64,000 nucleotides of DNA from Phytophthora quininea. Taxonomy: Eukaryota; Oomycota; Peronosporomycetes; Peronosporales; Peronosporaceae. A model generated the notes under the pieces. The model saw only the letters and a program-made list of their open reading frames with translations, did not search any database and was not told where the DNA came from. The translations under genes were made by a program, and so were the position numbers. Shown here piece by piece: positions 54,750-64,000 of the stretch (positions are counted from its first letter, which is position 1; the number at the start of each line of letters is the position of its first letter). The DNA is taken from the NCBI GenBank assembly GCA_011947345.1, contig JAAVTG010000526.1:62001-126000 (forward strand). Direction: 5' to 3'.

Positions 54750-57700
54750 TTGGTTTTGCAGCTGAAGGCCAAAGATGACTCGGACACTTCGGTCAAGCGC
54801 AAGAACTTGCCGGTCATCCGCCCCTTCAAGGCCAGTCAACGCAAGCGTGAAGTGAAGAAGCCCACCCCTCATAACCACCGCGAACGACGACGTCAGGAGG
54901 CCAAGACGAAGGCATTCCTGATAAAGACCATGAACAACACCCATGTCCGCCTTGTCAAACATCTAACCACATCCTACGAGATCTTCAAGTCCCTCTGCGA
55001 GAAGTATGAGGGCGCCGCTGTTCTTGGCGACCCCTATTTTATCCTGCACTTCCTCGTGGAAATCAAGTACGAGGAGGGCTCTGATCTCAATGCCTTCTTC
55101 CTGAAGCTCGAAAACGCGATGCTAGCCGTGTGTGAAGCCACCGGGTCGGTGCAGACCGAGGCCCAGAAGTCCTTGTACCTGTTCCACTCCATGACAAAGT
55201 CCTGGAAGAATGACCTCCGTATTTGGAAGGGCCAGCGGAAGTATATCCCGTATGAAGACCTCAAGTTGAGCGTTGAGGGCGAGGCTCGAGACATGCAACC
55301 TCAAGAGTGTTACACCTTGTCAAAGTGGATCCCCGAAACGACTACCACGCCAAATGAGCGTGCTCTGGCGGCGTCTGCCCCACCGCTCTCCCGTCATCAA
55401 AACCCCGACGACAGCAACCATTGTGATCGACCGCGGCACAATATTCGTCAGTGCCGAGGATTGCGGAAGGACCCGCGAGATGGTCGAGTGAAAGATTGCA
55501 CAGTGCTACCAGCGAACTTCGTGGTCAAGGGCCTCTACAAGTGCGAACATCTATACCGCAACGGCTGCAAACCTCGTAGCCACAACCGCCACAACCGCCA
55601 CAACCGCCACAACATTCGTGATGCGAGCAACTCCGGTGGCCGTTACAAGGGCCGCAACTCCAATCACCAGCACTCTGGTCGAGAGCAAAGCAACAACCGT
55701 CAAGACGACAGCGACACTGATAACGACGAAGACATGTCTGGATCCCGCATGGTTTATCGCCAAGTGCGCCGTGATGTTGGCCTAATTGTGGTCTTCTCCA
55801 CTGTGAACCCTCCCACGAGCCTTACTGCCACGTCAATCCGGCGATGGATACCGCTTGGACGATCGACACTGGATGTACGCGACATGCGATGCACGAATCC
55901 TTGTGGTTCTCAGAGATCTCCAGGAGTGGAGGGTCTATCACCGTTGGTGGGAAGAACCAAATCCCCATCGAAGGCATTGGTCGTGTCGAGCTGGATGTGA
56001 CCGACTCGAAAGGAAATACGAAGACGCTTACCCTTCATGACGTCCTGTACGCGCCCCTGCTGCACTTCAACCTACTATCGGTTCCGGCCGATGTGAAGCA
56101 CGACTATCTTCAACTTCGACCGCAAAATGCGCGCTATGCAAACCGACCAGTGCTTTAAGATCAAGGCGTCAATGGCAGTGGCCACGGACCTGTACCAGTT
56201 CCATACTCGCCCTGTGGGATTCCCTCCGGATCTGATGCCTCTGGTAAGCAACGACCATTTCTGCTTTTGCACAAACGTCTTAGCCATCCTAATTTTCGCG
56301 TCATGCATGACTTATCTAGGAGCGGAACTATCCAGGGACTCGACTATGCTACGTCTGTAAAGCCGTCTGAGCAGTTCTTCTGCACTGCATGCACGTTAGC
56401 GAAGTCACACCGCTCACCCTTTTACTCTACTAGAGTTGTTGAACGTGCCAAATTTCCATTGGAAAAAGTGCATACCGATATATATGGTCCTCTCTACCCG
56501 TGTCTAGCCTAACTGGCTGCCGCTACTTCCTGGTTTCTATCGATGACTACTCTCGATTCATGTTCACATACCCGATTAAGGCTTGGAGTGAGTCCTACGA
56601 ATGCTACGAAGACTTCCGTCAGCAAACTCTAAACATCTTCAGGTATGATGTCGACACTCTGGAGTGCTTAAAAGCAGTCCCCGACTGTGACATTCAAGTC
56701 TTACAGGCCGACAATGCAAAGAATATGAAAAACTGGGCCGAGTGATCTTCAAAAGTACGGGACATGCTCAATTCACGAACTCCTACACTCCTCAACAGAA
56801 CGGAATCGCTGAACGGCGGATGCAACAATCATGGAGCTAGTTCGAGCACTGCTCCTTGATGGCAAACTTCCCAAACAACTCTGGGCTGACTGTGTGAGCT
56901 ACGCAACCACACTCATCAATATGACTCCGAGCCCCACAACTAATGATCACATACCGTACGAGCTGTGGTACAATCGTGTTCCGTCCATGAATTATATCAA
57001 AGACTTTGGATGTAGTGCATACGTCCACATCACAGAACAGTATCGTGATAAACTCGACCCTCGAGCACGGCTGTGCATGTACCTCGGCATCCCGGATCAT
57101 AAGATAGGGTATCGCTTAATGGACATCAACACTCACGCCATTAGCTACAGCCGTGATGTTGTATTCAAGGAGGATGAATTCCCTCCACTAGCGGGCGTGA
57201 CTGATACATCTGACCCCGTCCAGGGAACAACAGCAGAAGTCAACGACTACATCCGCACCCGCGACGACATCGCCTCCTCCTACTACGCCCGCACTACCTC
57301 CACTCAGGAGGCTCTCGAACGAACGCACTACTCGTCTCGAGCAGAGACATCAGAACATTCTCCACAGACTCCTGAACCTAAAAGACCCTGCCGCTCTGAC
57401 AGTAACGCAGAAGTAACCCTCTCAGCTGAGGAAGATTTAAATGAACAGGAGCACCGCAGATATCTATTGTACACGTTACTAGCAACTCGGTATGTCACTG
57501 AGCCCACTACGTACAGAGAAGCAATACGATCCTCTCCTGCTAATCAGTTGCACAAAGCAGCTCGGTCTGAATGCAAATCCTTAATGGACAACAAAACTTG
57601 GATATTGGTTCCACCCCAAAAGGACGGAAGGTACTATCAAACCGTTGGGTCTTTACCGTTAAAAACACCGGGACAGGCGGGATTGCCTGCTTCAAAGCGC

Positions 57701-58192
57701 GTCTTGTGATTAAAGGGTTCCTGTGAAAATATGGCTTTGACTACAATGAAATCTTTTTCCCCTGTTATCAGGATGGAGGTACTCAGGCTTTTTCTCACGA
57801 TTGCCGCTTTATGCAAATTCGAAATTCATCAAATGGATGTGAAGACGGCTTTCCTCAATGGTTTTCTTGAGGAGGAAATCTATACGGCTCAACCGGAAGG
57901 GTTCAAAATCCCGGGCAAAGAGCACCCAGTGTGCAAACTACTTAAGAGTCTGTACGGATTGAAGCAAGCTCCCTGTGTCTGGTACCAAACCCTGTCCACC
58001 TTCCTTGAGAGTCTCGGGTTTCAAAACCTTATCAAAGATCGGTGTGTATTTCGACGTACGGTCGACGGCGTAATCTGCTACATTGCAGTATATGTCGATG
58101 ATTTACTCGTCATTGCGCCAACACCAGCTCTCGTGCATGAGCTAAAATCCGCCCTGAAAAAGCGATTCTCCATAAAAGATGTAGGGAGGTGA
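54750..58192 (+). mobile_element. Decayed Ty1/copia LTR retrotransposon
   Basis: Domains in copia order: gag-like UBN2 region (LIKTMNNTHVRLVKHLTTS to FFLKLENAML, 54910-55130); protease with AWTIDTGCTRHA (about 55850); GAG-pre-integrase with H-x3-H...C-x2-C (LSHPNFRVMH...CTACTLAKSH, 56270-56440); integrase core (FLVSIDDYSRFMFTY, 56530; ELVRALLLDGKLPKQLW, 56830); and reverse transcriptase (QMDVKTAFLNGFLEEEIY, LYGLKQAP, and the YVDDL active site at 58091). Stops and shifts occur near 56000-56160, 56512, 56745, 57620-57730 and 58192. RNase H is absent, and I find no 5' LTR or tRNA primer site upstream, so the element is truncated at both ends. Confidence 0.88.
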
Positions 58193-58638
58193 CTTACTCG
58201 GCTGGTCCATTCAACGTGACCATAAAAACCGAACGATATCCATCCACCAACACAAATAAGCTACGAAGGTCATTGACCGCTTCAGCAAATACCCAAGTTT
58301 TGGCCCCCAAAATGACCCCAGGCAAACGACTATAGGTGTAATCCCTAACCGTTCATGTCGCATATCTTTAGAGGAAGGTAAATTGAGGTAAGAAATACTC
58401 CATAGAGGAGTGAGGGATGATTATAAGTAGGGACTTCGTCCCCAATAAATTGGATTGCAACTCGACTCTACTGTTGTGTTACTGACCGCTGAGCTGCGAA
58501 ACCTTCGGGTGTGCAGGGCGCCATCATCGCGAAACTTTTAGGTGTGTGGTGGTGGCTCAGTACTGCGAATCCGAAAGGTGTGCAGTACCGTTAGCCACAA
58601 ACGTTTGACAAGTATTTATGCACGTTATATCGCGGAAA
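58193..58638. other. 3' flank of the copia element, possible LTR remnant
   Basis: No coding sequence. It contains AATAAA at 58444-58449 after a TATAAGTAG-like stretch and two related GC-box-like phrases (GAAACCTTCGGGTGTGCAG at 58498 and GAATCCGAAAGGTGTGCAG at 58566). These could belong to a 3' LTR, but without a second copy this is unproven. Confidence 0.35.
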
Positions 58639-59246
58639 CTAGACTCGCCGTGAGCAGCAGCACGCGCGAAGCTCGTTCCGGAGCGTCCGAATGGCCTCCG
58701 CCGGGACGTTGTCGGTGCGCTCCCACATGGATGACCAGCCCACCAGCTCCTCGTCGACCGTGCGTTGGTCAAGGAGCTCGTTGAAGGAGTAGTCAGCGCC
58801 GGGAGCCGCTGGGAACGTCCGCATCCTGGGTGCTGCTGCGCGGGGAGGTGGGGACGCCGCTGCTTGGGAGAGGATCGACGGTGGTGGCGACGGCGCGGCC
58901 GCGGGGCCCGAGTCGCTTGGCTCTTGATCTTGGCCTTGACTTTGTCCTTGTTCTTCCGCACCTTGTCCTTGTCGTTGTAGGTAGGAGTCGATGGCGGCCT
59001 TCGTGGTGCGGTGACTCTCAATCGACTCCAGACACTCGGTTGTTGCTTGCAGTAGTTGATGCCTTGGGATTTTCGCATCTCTGGAATTCTAGTCTTTATA
59101 TTCTTATACAAATATCTAGCTACTAGCCCTTGTATGTAGCCTCCACCGTCCTTCTTCCTGAGCACTTGTCTGCAGAAACGCTTGAACACCGTCTTGTTCA
59201 CGGTGACGGCGTTGATGGCTGCGCTGGAGGTGCTTGTGGTGCTCAT
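58639..59246 (-). CDS. Unrecognised Gln/Gly/Pro-rich protein
   Basis: About 203 residues. The ATG at 59246 starts MSTTSTSSAAINAVTVNKTV, then a basic helical region (VFKRFCRQVLRKKDGGGYI, residues 20-38). A frame break at about 59040 (C run one short) changes frame; bridging it gives ECLESIESHRTTKAAIDSYL, a Gln/Gly-rich stretch (QRQGQGAEEQGQSQGQDQE), a Pro/Ala-rich linker, and a final acidic block with DYSFNELLDQRTVDEELVGW. No family is recognised. The two halves have clearly protein-like composition in one continuous sense, which supports a real gene next to the retroelement. Confidence 0.5.
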
Positions 59247-60114
59247 TATCAATTTAGAAATGACTAAGGCTGTTGCTGAGCAATTACACTTAAGTTTATT
59301 ATGAGGATGTTTATACTAGCGAATACTATGGATGGCAGTACTGCCGAAAACCAGCACTGGGACAGGCTCACCCGCCAGAGATGATAAGTGTTAATAACGG
59401 TACTGAAGTATCTACTGTAGTGGGCTAAGTTGTCCAGGATAATCGCTCTAGTGTTACGCATGACCAGCCAGCTCTACATTCAGCGAGCGACGTAGATCAA
59501 GAGCACCGACCAAACCACCTGCAACCTCTCCACGGGGAACCTACATGTACTGCATCGCAAACACCACTGGGGTCGATGCGGAGAGGTCGTCTGTTTCGAC
59601 GGCTCGACGGTGGAGACGGTCGATAACTTTCCAGCTATTGGCTACTCCTAGCTGTGACCGCGCAAAGTGTGCTCCATTTGAGCACGCTCGAAGCCGCTCG
59701 ACCAGGCTAATATTAATGCTTTCGCCTACCTCGCACGCGCTCGTAGTCTCAGCACCATTGGATCCTCTATGTGGTGTAGCGCTTGGGCTTCTTACCACTT
59801 CCTGGTGTTGTACACATGATACTCCCAAGTGAGTCAGACGGCTCTGCCCGGACAGGAATTTATCCGGGCCGTGACCTGGGGATCCTCCCACTAGGACATT
59901 CCTTCGGGACCCTATTCGGGACCGGAAACGGGAGGGTCCTGGGCCGGTCAGTACCTTCACCTTGTGCACCCCTTCGAAAACGGTTGTATTAATCAGGGAT
60001 CGGCCACCGAGTTGTTCGAAGAACGTCTCGACCTGGTACTGGTGATCTGCGGGCGGCAGTTATACACGCAACGGTCCGGGACACTGCCTGGGTCCGGGAC
60101 CAGGAACACGACTC

Positions 60115-60142
60115 ACAATCTACAATCTACAATCTACAATCT
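60115..60142. repeat. Minisatellite (ACAATCT)4
   Basis: Four perfect tandem copies of a 7-bp unit in the gene-poor region. Confidence 0.9.
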
Positions 60143-60738
60143 GTTCTTTCGGACGGAAGACTCCGGAGGCGATGGCCCTAGAAATATGGAATGCGCAAAC
60201 CCGGGTCGGCCAGACTGTTTCGGAACACGAAAAATTTGTATAACATTTTTATATTTAATATAAAATGCCTAACTCCCTGGGGGAATGTAGGCAAAAGAAT
60301 GTAAATATTACCGGGATAGCCTTAAGCACAGTTCCGGCCTTCTGTTGCCCTGGTCCCAGACGATCGCATTGAAGAGAACACTTGCGCGCTCGAGGGACAA
60401 AGGTAAACCAAATTGATCGCCCTAGCCTTCGCCGGGACGAGTTACGTTCTTATGAACTATACTTGATTTCACTATGGGCCCGGCCCGGCGCCCGGGTCCG
60501 CTGCCTTCAACGATGCCCCGACGTGATCCGGGTACGTACCTTGATCAACTTGACTTGGACGCACTATGGCGCGTCGTACTTGACCGGGGCCCAATGTGGT
60601 CCTGATGGGAGGCATTTCGGCCCATCCCGGGAAGAGAACGTCGCCTCGTAGTGGATCATCTGAACTTGACTTGGCTTGAGTATAGAAGCTAGTGCAGATC
60701 CTGACCGGGCCGCGAGACGGGACCGCTTGAGGTTCGGA

Positions 60739-60806
60739 CCCGATGTGGTCCACATCACTGGCCCCGATCTCGATCGCGTCCTGATCCGGGCCCGATGTGG
60801 TCCACA
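60739..60806. repeat. Direct repeat CCCGATGTGGTCCACA, two copies
   Basis: Perfect 16-bp copies at 60739-60754 and 60791-60806, 52 bp apart (start to start), plus a weaker relative CCCAATGTGGTCC near 60590. Probably the remnant of a tandem or terminal repeat of a transposon. Confidence 0.7.
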
Positions 60807-63800
60807 CCTAGGGCCCGGGTCGGAGTGAGACGGGGGCTGGCACGGAAGTTCCCGGCACTATGCCATATCTACGACAGCGTGGATCGCTCGGTACTCAAAC
60901 ACGGACAACCAGACCAGCGCCATCGATGAGAGTACCGTCTCCGAGTCGTTCACAAACGAGCTCGACGAACTGATACCAAAGTCAGTCAAATTCCTACTCG
61001 AACAAGGGCCCCAGTAACAGCAGAAGCTTTGAAGTACAGGTGTCCGCGTCGTACCGCTCCTGCCAAGTGTTTGATTCCACGAACCAGAGCTGGTCAAAGC
61101 TCTGCTGGATTTGGCTTAGACTCCGCCAGCTGCCTCCCGGCCGAGATAGCAACTTCGTGTTGCCAAAGCGTTGGTACAACTGATGAGCAGATAGTAGCGG
61201 GTTCTCGTCCTTGCTGTTCTCACCTTTACTAGCCGGCGATGTTAGAACATTTGAGTCAAGCACAACATCTAATACATAGACTCAAATCAAACTTGTACGT
61301 CGTTGCTGGACTTGGCTTCACTTACTGAATCTGAAGCTGGCCCAAGGTGCAGAAGCGATCAGGTAAATACGAAGATGCTGCGTTTGCATTTCTTGGAGGG
61401 TGCGTGTCGTCTCTGGGTTACTGTTGGTATACAGAACGTTGAGCACTTCTTTGAAAGTTTCCGTGCGCGATACAACAATCACCTTCTTTGGCGCTGTTGA
61501 CACAGCCTTCGTGCCGGCAGCGGCGGCCACCACCGCGGGCAGAGCACAAGCCCCCGGCAAGAGCCGACTTGGAGCAACCTTCTTCGCGGCACCGCTAGCT
61601 CTAACGCAGAGGCAACAGTCACAAGCAAAGACTCTGATGTGACCGAAAGTCTGCTGATGGGGATAGACGAGGCAGTAGTTAGCGGTGTAGCAGGTGGCGT
61701 CGTTATATCAATTTGGCTGTCTTAGATGCTGGTGGGGCGAGGCGCACTGCTGGTGATCACGAGAATGCCATTCTGCCAAAGCGCGCGAATCGCATTCTGA
61801 CTGCCATTCCCCATTGAACACAAAGCTGAAGATCACCATTTTGAGAGCAACGACAATAGACTGCCACCACCGATTGTGTCAATGTCAGTATCTCTGTTTA
61901 CCTAGCATACGAAGATGACGATGTACAAACAATCCCAAGGCTATCGTGAGCGAGCCAAGCGGCACGCAGCTGTTTGAAACGGCAGATAAGACACTGGAGA
62001 TGATGAATCTGTTGTCTAAGTTGGCAACGGTCGCGTGCAAAGGTAACCGCATCTCAGTCCGAACGTCGGTATTACAAGGAATTTATTTCTGATCAGGGTC
62101 AGGCAGCCACAACAACGCGCTGAGTATCTTTGTTGAATCTTCATATAAATTAGTCCTCCCACATTGACATGAACAGACAACGTTGACATGTTGCCGCAGA
62201 GTGCACAGACTATCCAGGTAATGCGGCGAAGAGACGAACGCCCCGGCGATGTTTCTTCGTCGACAACTGCTGTTGATGGACAAGTTAGATCAGTGACCAT
62301 TGTCGATTTCAACTTTAACACGATGGATCATCAAATTCTCTTGTCGCGCAGCGCTCTTCGTCGCCATTGACATTCCAGTAGTACACCCTCAAGCTAATCA
62401 CTTTTCAACTCGCCTCGCCAAGCCTGCCACCTCCTCGCCCTTTTCTACCTACAGGCTCACCACCCGGTCACCATGCAGTTCGACGTCGAAGCTGCTAACG
62501 GTAGAGCTGTTCAAGGTGACCCGCCATTATGGGACTCACCCGACCTCAATGGCGATCACTGCCTCTTCGTTGACGGCTGTCGCGGGAAACGTTTGCTGCG
62601 GATGCAGCACAGTGCCCCGTGTCAATAATTGACGGCTATTCGAAGCCAACAGACGCCACTACCGCTTCACCCCAGCACAACAGTCCCTGAAAGGGTCCTG
62701 GAGACTACCGCTCACCTGGATGTCACCTTCTTCAATGGATGTCTCGTGGGCGTCCTTCATGGCGACAACGGGACTCCTTCGCGTCGACCGGAACACTGCT
62801 TTAGAGCAGACACTCTAGGTATATCAAACACGAAGAGATGAGACGGAAAGCTACACTCCGTTAAGGCTCTCCTATGGTGGCAATAGCATGAAGGTATTGT
62901 CGAAGGAGATGGCAACTGACGCTCTTCTTCGCAGTGCGAGCAACTTAGAACAGCGCCGCAAGCAGTCTATCCAGGTCTTTTCGTCGGTCTCTGCCGAGCG
63001 GGCAGCGGAAACGATACTCCTGCTGAAGTTTCGGTGGCCGCACCAAACCCCGCGGATCGAGAATGGATAGGTTTGCTAGCCCCCCTCCATACACACAGCC
63101 GTAAATATTGCCGCGCACCCAGTGCGCTTTCTGAGCAAGCTGTTCGAAATGTTGGGGATGCGGGAAGACATGCATGAGCAGCTTGTGATTCTGGAGGGGT
63201 GGCGCTTTAAGAAGGGCGCTTGTAGTGTACATGGCAAATTCGACTCTCTATTAAGGAAATTATTAGTGGATCCATGGATATCCCACCCCAAAACCTATCA
63301 TCTGCACCATTTCTATACCTGCCACTGGATGTTATCACTTGACCAGTCCTCTGGTGTGCCAGATCCACGTCCGAAACGGCCCCACTTGCAGATCTGGAAT
63401 TGTTTCCGCGATGTATCCATACATGTTCCGGGGATCTGAGTCTGGATCCAGCATGCTGGGTTCCCGTATTGGCCCAAATTCTGGAAAACCGCCTTACCAC
63501 AATCACATCGGTCCCGATCCCGACCCCGATTTCAAGGCCTCTAGACCCGAACTACCATCCGCACACCGTCATTGGCATCGAGGCGGGCATGAGATCGCTT
63601 TACACAGCACAAGGTAAGCGTGTCGCCCCGCGCCTGACCCCGGTACCAACCCGTGTTCGACTCCGGGGTGGTACAGTGTGTGTCGAGGACATGTAAGTGG
63701 TCGCCGTCATGGAGAGCGTTGTCGCCGACGTGAGGCTCGACGTCGCAGACGCGGACGTAAGCGCCGGTCACTTGCCATTTATGACATCGCTAGGTAGTGC

Positions 63801-64000
63801 AAGATTTGCCAAACACAACATCCCAAACACGTCACGCGCCAGCACTGTGTGACTCGACGCAACCGGTTCCAGGCGGAGGACAGTCATGTGCAAGCCGCGC
63901 GATCCCATGAGTACAAACACTTGAGCCGCGTTCCGCACCACGCTTATCGGGTTGGGTACGAAGGTTGGGTTTCCCGGCTACAGCTTCTTCATCCACAATA

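Larger units (their letters stand above)
59247..64000. other. Gene-poor, repeat-derived region
   Basis: 4.75 kb in which I cannot support any gene. Open frames are under 110 codons, overlap on both strands and have no recognisable domain. Protein-like scraps occur on the minus strand near 60900-61260 (SLSQIQQSFDQLWFVESNTW, then LVCERLGD in another frame) and 61320-61560, suggesting decayed transposon or gene sequence. GC-rich G/C runs such as GGGCCCGG and repeated GATGTGGTCCACA phrases occur at 60480-60850 and CCCGATCCCGACCCCGA at 63510. Confidence 0.45.

Noticed and set aside
54620..58640. A complete copia element with paired LTRs
   Set aside because: I compared the 3' flank (58200-58640) with the 5' flank (54620-54760) and saw no matching direct repeat; RNase H is missing.
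1..64000. Bacterial operons, CRISPR arrays, rRNA or tRNA genes
   Set aside because: Spliced eukaryotic genes throughout; no regularly spaced repeats, and no rRNA sequence or tRNA cloverleaf noticed by eye (a tRNA scan was not possible).

Overview
The window is eukaryotic nuclear DNA from an oomycete, most likely a Peronosporales species (Phytophthora or a close relative). The evidence is compact GC-rich genes with GT-AG introns of about 60-130 bp, a Crinkler-type effector header gene, an axonemal PF20/SPAG16 gene as expected for zoospores, an Inr-like TCATTTT element just before a start codon, and oomycete-style domain fusions. Species-level assignment is not possible from the sequence alone.

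Layout. 0-15 kb holds conserved housekeeping genes: an MFS transporter with a CRAL-TRIO domain in its central loop, a CDP-alcohol phosphotransferase, a small membrane protein, an EGF-like multi-span membrane protein, a six-exon ethanolamine/choline phosphotransferase, a tail-anchored coiled-coil protein, an AKTIP/FTS-like E2 variant, FAM50/XAP5 and a WIPI/ATG18 autophagy protein. 15.8-34.4 kb is a very large inverted repeat: two arms of about 8.8 kb, each carrying three mitochondrial-type aldehyde dehydrogenase (ALDH) genes and one Crinkler header gene, around a central segment of about 1 kb. That segment is itself a direct copy of the sequence just outside the right arm (an ALDH 3' end plus the 3' end of RRP12). 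34.6-48 kb returns to housekeeping genes: RRP12, a GT8 glycosyltransferase with membrane tail, PF20/SPAG16, a coiled-coil protein, mitochondrial ribosome recycling factor and MMS19. 48.1-54.6 kb is a same-strand array of four ankyrin-PH-RING genes plus one coiled-coil RING gene. From 54.7 kb on the sequence is a decayed Ty1/copia element, one unrecognised gene and gene-poor repeat-derived DNA.

Data quality matters for reading everything here. Many conserved genes (RRP12, MMS19, PF20, FAM50, ATG18, RRF, GT8 and others) are interrupted by single frame breaks, and most of these are explained by one missing base, usually in a homopolymer. The two copies of the 923-bp segment correct each other at such sites, so most breaks look like consensus errors of a long-read assembly rather than gene decay. 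I annotate such genes as CDS across the break and state where the breaks are.

Functionally the window mixes ribosome biogenesis (RRP12), mitochondrial translation (RRF), Fe-S protein maturation (MMS19), phospholipid synthesis (two CDP-alcohol phosphotransferases), autophagy (ATG18), flagellar structure (PF20) and aldehyde detoxification (ALDH cluster). It shows no operon logic. The most interesting items are the ALDH palindrome, the ankyrin-PH-RING array, the MFS/CRAL-TRIO fusion and the header-only Crinkler gene.
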